From positions 1 to 64,000 of the forward strand of contig JBARIW010000003.1 in NCBI GenBank assembly GCA_049799955.1: DNA of 64,000 nt, written 5' to 3'. This DNA is from JBGTFE01 sp049799955. GTDB taxonomy: Bacteria > Acidobacteriota > Blastocatellia > Pyrinomonadales > Pyrinomonadaceae. Shown here one piece after another: positions 51,528 to 60,846 of this stretch (position 1 is its first letter; each line of letters starts with the position of its first letter). The position numbers and the translations under genes are program-made. The notes under the pieces were generated by a model. It was not told the origin of the DNA, made no database searches, and was given only the letters and a program-made list of their open reading frames with translations.

Positions 51528-52262
51528 ATGAGACGTGATACAACTTCCTGGTTCAGCCATAATCTCGGAATGGATATGCCGCTTGTGGCTTACGGCGACA
51601 AAGGATTTCCGCTTTTGATGTTTCCGACCGCCGCCGCCGATTATCTCGAATATGAAAGATTTCTTTTAGTTGACGCAATAAAGCCGTTTATCGAATCCGG
51701 TCAGCTTCGCGCTTATTCGATAAACTCGGTCAATCGATACAGCCTTTTGAACGACAAAGCTTCGCCGCAATGGAAAGCCGAGCTTCTCTCGCGCTATGAC
51801 CGCTATATTATGGAAGAAGTTTTGCCGCTGATTCGAGACGAATGCGGTCAGGACGCAAAGCCTCTGACGACCGGCGCATCTCTCGGCGCATTTCTCGCCG
51901 CAAATACATATTTTCGCCACCCGGACGAGTTTCGCGGCACGATTGCGATGAGCGGAAGCTATGATATTCGCTCGTATCTGAAGGATTATTACGACAACAA
52001 CGTCTATTTCAACAATCCGGCGATGTATGTGCCGAATCTGAATGATGATAAACACTTGCCCGCTTTGCAAAAGGCTGACTCAATCGTGATTGTAACGGGA
52101 CAAGGCGCGTTTGAAGCGCCCGAGAGAAGTAAAGATTTCTCAAAAATTCTTCATTCAAAAGGCATTCCGCATCTGCTCGAACTCTGGGGACACGACGTAA
52201 ACCACGACTGGGAATGGTGGCGAAAAATGCTGCCGCACTATCTTGGAAGATTCTTTGGTTAA
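51528..52262 (+). CDS. Alpha/beta-hydrolase esterase
   Basis: 244 residues, no signal peptide. Esterase of the putative-esterase/EstD type: nucleophile elbow TTGASLGAFLAAN (GxSxG), catalytic Asp probably in the later SIVIVTGQGAFEAPERSKDF region, catalytic His in ELWGHDVNHDWEWW. It likely cleaves small carboxylic esters or thioesters such as S-formylglutathione; substrate not known. GGAGAG ribosome site 9 nt before the ATG. Confidence 0.88.
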   Translation: MRRDTTSWFSHNLGMDMPLVAYGDKGFPLLMFPTAAADYLEYERFLLVDAIKPFIESGQLRAYSINSVNRYSLLNDKASPQWKAELLSRYDRYIMEEVLPLIRDECGQDAKPLTTGASLGAFLAANTYFRHPDEFRGTIAMSGSYDIRSYLKDYYDNNVYFNNPAMYVPNLNDDKHLPALQKADSIVIVTGQGAFEAPERSKDFSKILHSKGIPHLLELWGHDVNHDWEWWRKMLPHYLGRFFG

Positions 52263-52336
52263 TGGAAAACGGAAAATGGAAAACGGAAAATGAAGAAAAG
52301 ATTCTTTCATTTTCCGTTTTCCATTTTCCGTTTTCC
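52263..52336. repeat. Tandem-word hairpin H16 (word GGAAAAC/GGAAAAT)
   Basis: GGAAAAC/GGAAAAT x4 (52264-52291) and inverse ATTTTCC/GTTTTCC x4 (52309-52336). Loop AAGAAAAGATTCTTTCAT (52293-52310) is the exact reverse complement of the H1 loop. Confidence 0.9.
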
Positions 52337-52341
52337 ACTAT

Positions 52342-54936
52342 TTAATTATCGCCACCGCCTTTTTTGCCTTTCCGCTGCGTTCCCTGAGGTTTGTTGTCAG
52401 TCGGCGGATTTTCGGTTTTCTTAACCGGATTCGGCGTATTCTGGGGCTTCGGTTTCGGCACATCTTCGTTTTTCGGCACGCTTGTGGGTTTCGTCGTGTC
52501 AACCGGAGGCTTGTCGCCCGGAACGATTATATCGTCATTTGTAGTGATTGTATCGGTCGGGATTTTACTGGTTTTCGTGCCGGTATTAAAGATAATTCCG
52601 GTTGTTCTGCCCGCTTCGTCAGCTTTTTCGAGTTTTTCCTGTTCTTCGCGTTTGTTGCGCTCGATTTTGGTTTTAATCTCGGAAGGAACCGGCGGCGCGT
52701 CCGGGAAAGTCTCCTTCGGCTTGTCCTTCATAAACGGAACCATAAACGCATTGAAATACGGAACCGCGCCGTGTCCGCCGGTCATATTGTTGCCGAGATT
52801 TTCTTTTTTCAAAGGGTTTCCCATCCAGACGCCTGTAACATAAGTCGGCGTGTAGCCGAGAAACCAAACGTCCGTGTGGTCGTTGACCGTTCCGGTTTTG
52901 CCCGCCAGAGGATGACCGCCCGCGCTCGCGCTCGATGCCGTTCCGCCGCCAGCCGTAACGCCGCGCATCATTTCAACCATCGTCAGAGCGACATATTCGC
53001 TCGTTACTTTATAAGTCGTCTTTTCCCATTCTTCCAGAACGCTTCCGTCGCGGCTCAGAACCTTTCGAACGAGATGCGGCTGGACGCGCACGCCTTTGTT
53101 CGGAAAAACCGAGTAAGCCGAAGTCATTTCGAGCAGGGAAGCTTCGCTCGCGCCGAGCGCCGACGGCAAACTCGGAGCCATCGGGTTCGTGATGCCGAAC
53201 CTGCGAACCATCTGCGCGCCGGTTTGAATTCCGACTTGCTGAAGAAGATGAACAGCCGCGATATTGTATGATTTCGCCAGCGCGATTTTCATCGGCACGT
53301 TCGGATGACTCAAGCTTCCGTCGTAGTTATGCGGCATCCAGCCGCCTTTTTTAATCGGCGCGCCGCTGACGGTCATATCGGGCGTCATTCCCCATTCGAC
53401 CGCCGCCGTGTAAATATATGGCTTGTAAGACGAACCCGTCTGGCGCAAGCCCTGCGTCGCGTTGTTAAATTTGCTCGTCGCGTAGTCATATCCGCCGACT
53501 TCCGCCACAATTTCGCCCGTGTGCGAGTTGATGCAGACGATTCCCGCCTGAACTTCCGGCACCTGCGAAAGCTGAACGCTGAGAGTCTGCTTGTCGTTAT
53601 CGACATCAATGATTTGAAATTCGGGCAAAAAACCGACTTTCAGCTCATCTTTCGGACGTTTTCCGCTTTTGCCCATTTCCTTGGCGGTTACGAGCGCCGT
53701 GTATCTGCCGAAACGAACGGTAACTTCATCTTTTGCCGGATTCGATTTCACCACCAGACCTTTGATGTATTCGCCTTTTTCGTATTCGTCGCCATACCAG
53801 TCGGCGTGTTTGAAATTGGCGATTCTTTTCTGAATTTCCTTTTCGTCCGTTATCTGTTGCTGATTGTCGTCGAGCAGAATATTTTGATATTCCGAGCGCC
53901 ACGAGCGATTCCGGTCATAGCTTCGCAAACCTTCGCGAACGGCTTTTGTCGCCAGCTTCTGCGCGTCGATATTGATTGTCGTATAAACCTTCAAACCGCC
54001 CTGCGCGACACGCGTTGTGTATTTTTCTTCCAGATATTTGCGAACTTCTTCGACCGGATAATCCCAAGCCGTCGATTTCGGCTGAGATTGATAATAAGCC
54101 GTGTCGGCTAATTTTATCGGTTTTGCTTTGGCAGCATCGATTTGGGCTTGCGAGTAACGGTCGGAGAAATATTTCGCCATCTGGTCAAGCACGATGTTTC
54201 GGCGCTCCAGCGCCTTTTCCATATTGCGCGTCGGCGAATATTCGGGCGATTTCGGAATCGCGGCTAGAAGCGCGGCTTCTTCCAAATTTAATTCTTTCAA
54301 AGATTTTCCGAAGTAAGTACGCGAACCGGCTTCGAAACCATATGAACCCGCGCCGAGAAAGACGTAGTTCATATACATTTCGAGAATCTGTTCTTTTGTG
54401 TAAAGCCTTTCGATTTGCAGCGCGACCGCCCATTCGTTGATTTTGCGCGTGTATGTCTGGTCTTTGTAGAGAAAGAGATTTTTGGCAAGCTGCTGCGTGA
54501 TGGTCGATGCGCCTTCGACTCTTCCGCCGCTTATGATGTTTTTATAAATGACGCCCGCGATACGATACGGGTCAATGCCGATATGGTCTTTGAAACGATA
54601 ATCTTCAATCGCCAGAAGCGCGTCTTCGACCTGTTTCGGAACTTCGTCATACTTAATCGGAATGCGTTTTTCGATGGCGAACTCGGCTAAAACCGTCTCG
54701 CCGTCGTCAGCGTAAATCGTCGTAACCTGCGGCGGGCGATAAGTTGCCAGCGCGGAAACTTCGGTCGCATAGCGCGAATTGTTCAAATAATATGAAGCTA
54801 AAATTCCCGTCAGACCGCCCGCCGACAATGCCAGCAGAAGCGCGGTCGGAAGCCACACAAATCTCCATGCGCTTTTCTTTTTCGGGGAAACGGATTCAAC
54901 TTCTTTCGTTTTGATATTCTTAAATTCTTTCGCCAT
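52342..54936 (-). CDS. Class A penicillin-binding protein 1a
   Basis: 864 residues. N-terminal helix about 28-50, then glycosyltransferase GT51 domain (IEDYRFKDHIGID, GASTITQQLAKNLFL, EAALLAAIPK) and transpeptidase domain with SxxK in GSSYKPYIY, SxN region and KTG in AGKTGTVND. A long Pro/Thr/Lys-rich C-terminal tail (about 755-864) extends beyond the usual end. It polymerises and cross-links peptidoglycan; last gene of the elongasome cluster. A TATAAT lies 12-7 nt before the ATG, with a TTGAAT at -35 spacing inside repeat H17. Confidence 0.95.
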   Translation of the reverse strand: MAKEFKNIKTKEVESVSPKKKSAWRFVWLPTALLLALSAGGLTGILASYYLNNSRYATEVSALATYRPPQVTTIYADDGETVLAEFAIEKRIPIKYDEVPKQVEDALLAIEDYRFKDHIGIDPYRIAGVIYKNIISGGRVEGASTITQQLAKNLFLYKDQTYTRKINEWAVALQIERLYTKEQILEMYMNYVFLGAGSYGFEAGSRTYFGKSLKELNLEEAALLAAIPKSPEYSPTRNMEKALERRNIVLDQMAKYFSDRYSQAQIDAAKAKPIKLADTAYYQSQPKSTAWDYPVEEVRKYLEEKYTTRVAQGGLKVYTTINIDAQKLATKAVREGLRSYDRNRSWRSEYQNILLDDNQQQITDEKEIQKRIANFKHADWYGDEYEKGEYIKGLVVKSNPAKDEVTVRFGRYTALVTAKEMGKSGKRPKDELKVGFLPEFQIIDVDNDKQTLSVQLSQVPEVQAGIVCINSHTGEIVAEVGGYDYATSKFNNATQGLRQTGSSYKPYIYTAAVEWGMTPDMTVSGAPIKKGGWMPHNYDGSLSHPNVPMKIALAKSYNIAAVHLLQQVGIQTGAQMVRRFGITNPMAPSLPSALGASEASLLEMTSAYSVFPNKGVRVQPHLVRKVLSRDGSVLEEWEKTTYKVTSEYVALTMVEMMRGVTAGGGTASSASAGGHPLAGKTGTVNDHTDVWFLGYTPTYVTGVWMGNPLKKENLGNNMTGGHGAVPYFNAFMVPFMKDKPKETFPDAPPVPSEIKTKIERNKREEQEKLEKADEAGRTTGIIFNTGTKTSKIPTDTITTNDDIIVPGDKPPVDTTKPTSVPKNEDVPKPKPQNTPNPVKKTENPPTDNKPQGTQRKGKKGGGDN

Positions 54937-54948
54937 AACTTTATTATA

Positions 54949-55028
54949 AGATTCAAGATTTAAGATTCAAGATTTAAGGCGGACGTTTTCCAATCTTGAA
55001 TCTTGAATCTTAAATCTTAAATCTTGAA
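54949..55028. repeat. Tandem-word hairpin H17 (word AGATTCA/AGATTTA)
   Basis: Left arm AGATTCA/AGATTTA x4 (54949-54977), right arm TCTTGAATCTTGAATCTTAA and so on (54993-55028). It ends at the stop codon of rodA. Shares its words with H20. Confidence 0.88.
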
Positions 55029-56147
55029 TTAATTAACAAATCTCCGCAGCTTAACGCTGATAACAAATCCGATTGCGATAAACGTCGCTAAAATCGCCGA
55101 AAGTCCGGCGCTCATCAAAGGCAGCGGAACGCCGATGACGGGCAAAAATCCTAAAACCATCCCGACGTTCATAAACGCCTGAAAAGCCATCGCGCCGACA
55201 ATCGCCATGATAACGAGCATTCCGGCGCGGTCGGGCGATTGTCTCGCGCCCGCGACAAGCCTTGAAAAAAGCAGCGCATAAGCCAGCAGAAGCGAGATGC
55301 AGCCGATAAATCCTGTATTTTCCGCCGTTACCGCAAAAATAAAATCCGTCTGCGGTTCAGGAAGAAATTTCAGCGCCGCCTGCGACGTTTCCGTATTGCC
55401 CTTGATGCCCGACAAACCGCCTTTTCCGACCGTAATCATCGACTGAACCGTGTGATAACCGTAACCTTTCGGGTCAACGTTGTCCGGGTCTATAATCACG
55501 TTGATGCGCTCGATTTGATACGGTTTTATCTTGCCCGTATGAACGCCGACGTAGAAAGCGACCGGCACGAAAATCAATCCGGCGATGATTGTCAAAATCA
55601 CGTACCGGATTTTGATTGCCGACAAAAATAATATCACCGCCAGAGCCGGAAAATAAGTGATTGCCTGTCCCGCATCGGGTTCGAGCATAATCAAGCCGAC
55701 CGGCGCGGCTAAAATCGCAAAGCCAATCAGAATTTCCTTTAGCTTCAAAGTCCCCGCTTTTCGAGCGCCGAAATATTTGGCGAGCATTAAAACGGTCGGA
55801 ATCTTAACAAATTCTGAAGGCTGAAACTGACCGATTAAAGGCAGTTTCAACCAAGCCGTTTGCCCGTTTACCTTTACGCCCAGAGGCGTCAGAACGAGAA
55901 GCAGCAGAATCAAGCCGCCAATGTAGAAAACCAGCGCGGCGTCGATAATCCGGCGATAATCCGTAAAAGCGACGACGAGCATCGCCACCAGCGCGATACA
56001 TAAACCGACAATCTGCTTTTGCCAGTAAGTTTCGGTCGGCTGCGCGTTATAAATCTGCCACACGCCGAAGCAGACAATGGCGACGGCTAAAATCGCCACC
56101 AGAAAGTCGAAGTCCCTGAAATTTTTTCGTTCGATTGCTGCAACCAT
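55029..56147 (-). CDS. rodA: Peptidoglycan glycosyltransferase RodA
   Basis: 372 residues, about ten membrane helices, SEDS family. Typical motifs: QIYNAQPTETYWQKQ, GLILLLLVLTPLGVKVNGQTAWL, QPSEFVKIP (catalytic-region loop), LEPDAGQAITYFP and GVPLPLMSAG near the C-terminus. It polymerises glycan strands in the elongasome with PBP2. It sits between mrdA (70-nt gap filled by H18) and PBP1a (H17). Length is normal. Confidence 0.96.
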   Translation of the reverse strand: MVAAIERKNFRDFDFLVAILAVAIVCFGVWQIYNAQPTETYWQKQIVGLCIALVAMLVVAFTDYRRIIDAALVFYIGGLILLLLVLTPLGVKVNGQTAWLKLPLIGQFQPSEFVKIPTVLMLAKYFGARKAGTLKLKEILIGFAILAAPVGLIMLEPDAGQAITYFPALAVILFLSAIKIRYVILTIIAGLIFVPVAFYVGVHTGKIKPYQIERINVIIDPDNVDPKGYGYHTVQSMITVGKGGLSGIKGNTETSQAALKFLPEPQTDFIFAVTAENTGFIGCISLLLAYALLFSRLVAGARQSPDRAGMLVIMAIVGAMAFQAFMNVGMVLGFLPVIGVPLPLMSAGLSAILATFIAIGFVISVKLRRFVN

Positions 56148-56150
56148 AAT

Positions 56151-56215
56151 TCATTTATCATTTAACATTTATCATCAAACAATTTGATAAATGTTAAATG
56201 TTCAATGGTAAATGT
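56151..56215. repeat. Tandem-word hairpin H18 (word ATTTATC)
   Basis: ATTTATC ATTTAAC ATTTATC (56154-56174) and inverse GATAAAT/GTTAAAT/GTTCAAT words (56186-56215). mrdA-rodA spacer. Confidence 0.85.
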
Positions 56216-56217
56216 CC

Positions 56218-58107
56218 TTATTTCACCGCTACTTCTTTTTCGCTCAGCAGGCTCGGATTTCTCTTTGCCAGATAAGCTTCGTAAACGCCTTTGACAGCCG
56301 GAGCGGCGAAGCTTCCGCCGAAACCGACGTTTTCGACCATTCCGAGAACGGCGATTTCCGGTTTGTAAGCGGGCGCGAAGCTGATAAACCACGCGTGGTC
56401 TTTGTTTGCGCCGTTATCTTTTCCGAGACTCGCAACCTGCGCCGTTCCGGTTTTTCCGGCAATATCAAAATTCGGAATTCTGATTCCCGCGCCCGTTCCG
56501 CCGCCATTGACGACGCCCCACATTCCGTCTAAAACCAGTTTGTTTTGTTCCGGCGTCATCTCGATAATTTTCGGTTCAGGATGCTGAAAGCCAAAGCCTT
56601 CGCGCGCCGGAATAAAGCTGTCGTCTCCTTCGCTGCCGATTGCGCTGATTGGCTTAAACTCCTTCAAAAAATGCGGGTGATACATTCTGCCCTGAACTCC
56701 GACCGACGCAATGGCGCGAATCATCGCAATCGGCGTAACGACGACCGTATCCTGCCCGATTGAAGCGTAAACGGTGCGAATGTCGCTCCATTTTCCTTCG
56801 CGTTTTAGAATCGAAGGCATCCAGCTTTTCGGCGTCTGGCTGATTTTTTCGTTCGGCAAGTCGATTCCGGTCTGCTTATCGTAATCGAAGGTTTCGACCA
56901 TTTGGATTAAGCCTTCAATTTTCATTTTCAGAGCCAGATGATAATAATAACCGTCGCACGAATGCGTGATTGCATAGTTGAGCGGCGGCGAGCCGTGGCT
57001 TCCCATACAGCGCGTAAATTTATTGCCGATGGTAATTCCGCCTCCGCAAATGACGTTTGAACGCGCAACCGTAATCACGCCCTGCTGCAAAGCCGCCACC
57101 GATTCTGGAATTTTCCAAGTTGAGCCGGGCGGATAGCGTCCCTGAATGGCGCGATTATAAAGCGGTCTGGTTTCGTCTTTCCAATACGCGGCAATTTGTT
57201 TGCGATTTTCGGGCGAAGAATTTGACTGAATAAAGACATTCGGGTCGAACGAGGGCAGAGAAGCCATGACGAGCATTTCGCCGTTGTTCGGGTCCATTGC
57301 GATAATCGTTCCGCGTTTTGTCGGCGTGGCGCGAAGTTTTTCTTCGGCGGCAAGCTGTAAATCAAGGTCAATCGTCGTGATTAAATCCTGTCCGGCTTGC
57401 GGCGGAACGACTTCGATTTCGCTCTGGACGCGCCCGCGCGAATCGACAATCACCTTGCGATAACCGTCGCGCCCGCGCAAATATTCATCGTAATACTGCT
57501 CAAGCCCGCCTTTCCCGACAATATCGCCGGGACGAAACTTGCCTTTAAATTCTTCTTTCTCAAGCTGTTTCGGACTGATTTCGCCGACGTATCCGAGAAC
57601 GTGCGCCAGAGTTTCTTTGAGCGGGTAAAGTCTCTGCGGTTGCAATTCGACACGCAATTCGGGATATTCCAGCGCGTGAGATTCAACCCATGTGATGTCC
57701 TGAATGGTCGCGTTTTCCTTCAAAACCATCGTTTCAAATCCCGGCTGTTTTTTTATCAGATTCAGGCGCTCGACGGTAAACTGCCGGTCGAGCGAAAGCC
57801 CGCGCGCGTAATCGTCAACACGCCCGGTTACGTCGATTTTCTTTATCGGCTCATTTGCCAGGGTGATATTGTAGGTCGAGCGCGAATCGACCAGAATCTT
57901 GCCGTTGCGGTCGAAAATAGCTCCGCGCGGTGCCGGAATCGGAATCAGACGAACGCGCTGGTTTTCCGCTTTTTCTTCGTAATAATCGCCCTTTACGACT
58001 TGCAGGTAATAAAGCCGCACGCCGAGAATTGCGAGCAAGACAAAAGCGAAAACCTGAATCGTCGTAACCCTGACACCCAAATTTTGCGTGTAATCGTAAA
58101 GCTTCAT
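56218..58107 (-). CDS. mrdA: Penicillin-binding protein 2 (elongasome transpeptidase)
   Basis: 629 residues. One N-terminal helix (VFAFVLLAILGVRLYYLQV), PBP dimerisation domain, then the transpeptidase with SxxK in PGSTWKIP, SxD-like THSCDGYYYHLA (Cys in the middle), and KTG in AGKTGTAQ. It is the rod-shape specific class B enzyme working with RodA. The gene order mreB-mreC-mreD-mrdA-rodA is the classical one. Start ATG 58107. Confidence 0.96.
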   Translation of the reverse strand: MKLYDYTQNLGVRVTTIQVFAFVLLAILGVRLYYLQVVKGDYYEEKAENQRVRLIPIPAPRGAIFDRNGKILVDSRSTYNITLANEPIKKIDVTGRVDDYARGLSLDRQFTVERLNLIKKQPGFETMVLKENATIQDITWVESHALEYPELRVELQPQRLYPLKETLAHVLGYVGEISPKQLEKEEFKGKFRPGDIVGKGGLEQYYDEYLRGRDGYRKVIVDSRGRVQSEIEVVPPQAGQDLITTIDLDLQLAAEEKLRATPTKRGTIIAMDPNNGEMLVMASLPSFDPNVFIQSNSSPENRKQIAAYWKDETRPLYNRAIQGRYPPGSTWKIPESVAALQQGVITVARSNVICGGGITIGNKFTRCMGSHGSPPLNYAITHSCDGYYYHLALKMKIEGLIQMVETFDYDKQTGIDLPNEKISQTPKSWMPSILKREGKWSDIRTVYASIGQDTVVVTPIAMIRAIASVGVQGRMYHPHFLKEFKPISAIGSEGDDSFIPAREGFGFQHPEPKIIEMTPEQNKLVLDGMWGVVNGGGTGAGIRIPNFDIAGKTGTAQVASLGKDNGANKDHAWFISFAPAYKPEIAVLGMVENVGFGGSFAAPAVKGVYEAYLAKRNPSLLSEKEVAVK

Positions 58108-58174
58108 AATACGTGATACGTGATGCGTGATACGTAAGATACTTTAGGAACGTATTGCGTATCACGTATCACGA
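58108..58174. repeat. Tandem-word hairpin H19 (word GATACGT)
   Basis: GATACGT x2, GATGCGT, GATACGT (58114-58136 area) and inverse ATTGCGTATCACGTATCACG (58153-58172). mreD-mrdA spacer. Confidence 0.88.
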
Positions 58175-58178
58175 AATT

Positions 58179-58733
58179 CTAAGTTTTTCTACCCAATCGA
58201 ATCGGATTGCGCCGTCTGGTTTGCCTGCGCGGTTTGAACATGTCGCCTTTTTTCGCTTTTGCCGCGCCTTCGACAAAGAAACTGCCTAAAATCAGATAGA
58301 CGATAGTTCCGGCAATCGTCGTTCCGATAACCGAATAAGCAACCGTCGTTACAACCGGAACATCGGGCGCTTGTCCGAGAAGACGATGCAGCCCGTAATA
58401 AATCAAATTATCCAAAAAACAAGCACCTGCTATGACGGGAATCTGCAATAAAAGGTTGTCCAGATAGACACGCCGGACAATCTCCGAAACTATATATGCT
58501 ATCAACGTTTTAGAGAATCCGTTCGCGCCTAAAAGCCCGCCGCTCAAAGCATCGATTAGAACTCCCGCAATTGTGCCGAAGAAAATGCCTCTCATCGAGC
58601 TTCGCTGGAGCGCGGCGTAAACCACCACAATTAAGGGAAAATCAATATACGCAAACGGTTCAGCGACGTTCCGAAGCGTCCACTGAAGCAGTATGGCGAT
58701 AATTAATGCAACTGTGATTTTTACCTGTTCCAT
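58179..58733 (-). CDS. mreD: Rod shape-determining protein MreD
   Basis: 184 residues, about five membrane helices, little conserved motif as usual for MreD: ALIIAILLQWTLRNVAEPFA at the N-terminus, then GIFFGTIAGVLIDALSGGLLG. A basic C-terminal tail (RRQTRRRNPIRLGRK) is cytoplasmic. It is called from position between mreC and mrdA plus the hydrophobic profile. It links MreB/MreC to the synthases. Confidence 0.92.
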   Translation of the reverse strand: MEQVKITVALIIAILLQWTLRNVAEPFAYIDFPLIVVVYAALQRSSMRGIFFGTIAGVLIDALSGGLLGANGFSKTLIAYIVSEIVRRVYLDNLLLQIPVIAGACFLDNLIYYGLHRLLGQAPDVPVVTTVAYSVIGTTIAGTIVYLILGSFFVEGAAKAKKGDMFKPRRQTRRRNPIRLGRKT

Positions 58734-58735
58734 TG

Positions 58736-58821
58736 AGATTCAAGATTTAAGATTTAAGATTCAAGATTTAAGATTTAAGATTTTATCTTTCAATTTTGAA
58801 TTTTGAATCTTAAATCTTGAA
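58736..58821. repeat. Tandem-word hairpin H20 (word AGATTTA/AGATTCA)
   Basis: Six words AGATTCA/AGATTTA (58736-58781) and inverse TTGAATCTTAAATCTTGAA (58803-58821). mreC-mreD spacer. Same words as H17. Confidence 0.88.
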
Positions 58822-58822
58822 C

Positions 58823-59725
58823 TTATTTCTTCTTCGCGTCCTTCACCGCATTCGGCACGGATTTCTCATATTCCGGGCGCTGCGGCGGTTCGTATAAAAG
58901 AACGCCGACTTCCTGCATCGCCGAAAGATTTGCGCTCGGCTTTATTAAAATTTTATGCGCGACGGTCGCCGAGCCTGAAATGACCTCGACGATTTCGCCG
59001 AGCTTGAGTCCAGCCGGATAAATTCCGTCCTGTCCGGTCGTGTAAACTATGTCGCCCTGCTTAACTTCAATGCTTCCCGGCACATAGTTCATCTCAAGCA
59101 GTTCCTTTTTTCCCGAACCGGCGATAACGCCGAGCGCGTTTGACGTTCCAAGCTCGCCGATGACGCCGCCCAGACCGGATTTTTCTTTGGTTACAAGGTC
59201 AATCTGCGCCGTCAAAGGACTGACTGCCGTAACGCGTCCGACCAGCCCGCCATTGGTAACGACCGGCATATTTAGTTTTATGCCGTCCAGACTTCCGCGA
59301 TTGATAACCGAAGACGTAAACCACGCCGACGGGTCGCGTCCGATGATGCGCGCGGGCAAAACCGTGTATTTGGATTTTTCCTTGAGTTCGAGAAGCGATT
59401 TCAGACGCTCGTTTTCCGATGCCAATTCTTCTTTTTGCTGAATTTCGACTTCGAGCTCCTGAACGCGCTGTTTGAGCACGTCGTTTTCGCTCTGCGCGGT
59501 GCGAAGCGTGGCGAATGACTGGAAATAATTATTGACGGAAGAGCTTACGGTCGCTACGGGAGATTGAACAAAATCGGCGATAACCTGCGTCCAGACGCGA
59601 ATCATCCGCTGGTTCGAATTTTTATCGCGCGCGTCAAACGCCATCAAAATAAAATTACCCAAAAGCAGGGCAATCACAATCCACGGCGTTAGTCTCCAAA
59701 CTTCTTTCTGACTTCGCTCAACCAT
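58823..59725 (-). CDS. mreC: Rod shape-determining protein MreC
   Basis: 300 residues. One N-terminal transmembrane helix (WIVIALLLGNFILMAFDA), a coiled coil (about 70-112: ENDVLKQRVQELEVEIQQKE), and the beta-barrel pair (GRDPSAWFTSSVINRG, GLVGRVTAVSPLTAQI, GDIVYTTGQDGIYPAGLKLG). It is the periplasmic scaffold of the elongasome that activates PBP2. Family length and layout are normal. Confidence 0.95.
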   Translation of the reverse strand: MVERSQKEVWRLTPWIVIALLLGNFILMAFDARDKNSNQRMIRVWTQVIADFVQSPVATVSSSVNNYFQSFATLRTAQSENDVLKQRVQELEVEIQQKEELASENERLKSLLELKEKSKYTVLPARIIGRDPSAWFTSSVINRGSLDGIKLNMPVVTNGGLVGRVTAVSPLTAQIDLVTKEKSGLGGVIGELGTSNALGVIAGSGKKELLEMNYVPGSIEVKQGDIVYTTGQDGIYPAGLKLGEIVEVISGSATVAHKILIKPSANLSAMQEVGVLLYEPPQRPEYEKSVPNAVKDAKKK

Positions 59726-59726
59726 C

Positions 59727-59799
59727 TTTCATTTATCATTAAACATTTATCATTTATCAAATGTTCTCTGATAAATGATAAATGATAAATGTTCAATGT
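59727..59799. repeat. Tandem-word hairpin H21 (word GATAAAT)
   Basis: ATTTATC-type words (59730-59760) and inverse GATAAAT x3, GTTCAAT (59770-59798). mreB-mreC spacer. Shares words with H18. Confidence 0.88.
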
Positions 59800-60846
59800 T
59801 TAACTTCCTGTCATCAATGAATTATCCCACTTGACTCGTTTGAGGAGTTCAAAATCGGAAAGCATTTTGCCTGTTCCGAGCACGACCGAAGAAAGCGGGT
59901 CGTCGGCGATGACGACCGGCAAGCCGGTTTCAATCATCAGGCGTTTATCGAGATTTTTCAGCAGAGCGCCGCCTCCCGTGAGAACGATTCCGCGCTCGAC
60001 GATGTCGGCGGAAAGCTCGGGCGGTGTGCGTTCGAGCGCGACGCGAACGGCGTTGATGATGGTTGCGACCGAATCGGAAAGCGCTTCGCGGATTTCTTCG
60101 TCCGTGATGGTGATGGTTTTGGGAATGCCTTCGATAAGATTTCGCCCGCGAACTTCCATCGAAAGCGGCTCGTCGAGCGGAAAGCCCGAACCGAGCGCGA
60201 TTTTAATGGCTTCGGACGTGCGCTCGCCGATGAGCAGATTGTATTTGCGTTTGATATAAACCGTAATCGCTTCGTCCATTTCATTTCCGGCGACGCGGAC
60301 GGCGCGTGAATAGACGATGCCCGAAAGCGAGATAACCGCAATGTCAGTCGTTCCGCCACCGATGTCGACGACCATATTTCCGTGCGGTTCGGTAATCGGA
60401 AGACCCGCGCCGATTGCCGCCGCCATCGCTTCTTCGACGAGATAAACTTCGCTCGCTTTGGCGCGATACGCCGAATCTTCGACCGCGCGGCGTTCGACCT
60501 GCGTGATTTCCGAAGGAATTCCGATAACGACGCGCGGTCGAACCCACGATTTCCCGTTGTGCGCTTTGCGGATAAAATGCTGAAGCATTTTTTCCGTAAC
60601 TTCGAAATTGGCGATAACGCCGTCTTTCATCGGGCGAATCGCAACGATGTTTCCCGGCGTGCGCCCGAGCATCTCTTTGGCGTCGCGCCCGACCGCTTCG
60701 ACCTGATTTGTAACTTTGTTAATCGCAACAATAGAAGGTTCTGATACGACGATTCCGCGACCCTTTGCGTAAACGAGCGTATTTGCCGTTCCAAGGTCGA
60801 TTGCTAAATCGCTCGAAAATAAACTGAATAAAGATTTAAATGCCAT
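59800..60846 (-). CDS. mreB: Actin-like rod shape protein MreB
   Basis: 348 residues. Actin/Hsp70-type ATPase with phosphate-1 loop DLGTANTLVYAKGRG, phosphate-2 DIGGGTTDIAVISL and adenosine loop VLTGGGALLKNLD; also EPSIVAINK near the N-terminus. It forms curved filaments under the cytoplasmic membrane that guide lateral wall synthesis. First gene of the elongasome cluster; the 238 nt upstream gap contains its promoter. Confidence 0.97.
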   Translation of the reverse strand: MAFKSLFSLFSSDLAIDLGTANTLVYAKGRGIVVSEPSIVAINKVTNQVEAVGRDAKEMLGRTPGNIVAIRPMKDGVIANFEVTEKMLQHFIRKAHNGKSWVRPRVVIGIPSEITQVERRAVEDSAYRAKASEVYLVEEAMAAAIGAGLPITEPHGNMVVDIGGGTTDIAVISLSGIVYSRAVRVAGNEMDEAITVYIKRKYNLLIGERTSEAIKIALGSGFPLDEPLSMEVRGRNLIEGIPKTITITDEEIREALSDSVATIINAVRVALERTPPELSADIVERGIVLTGGGALLKNLDKRLMIETGLPVVIADDPLSSVVLGTGKMLSDFELLKRVKWDNSLMTGS

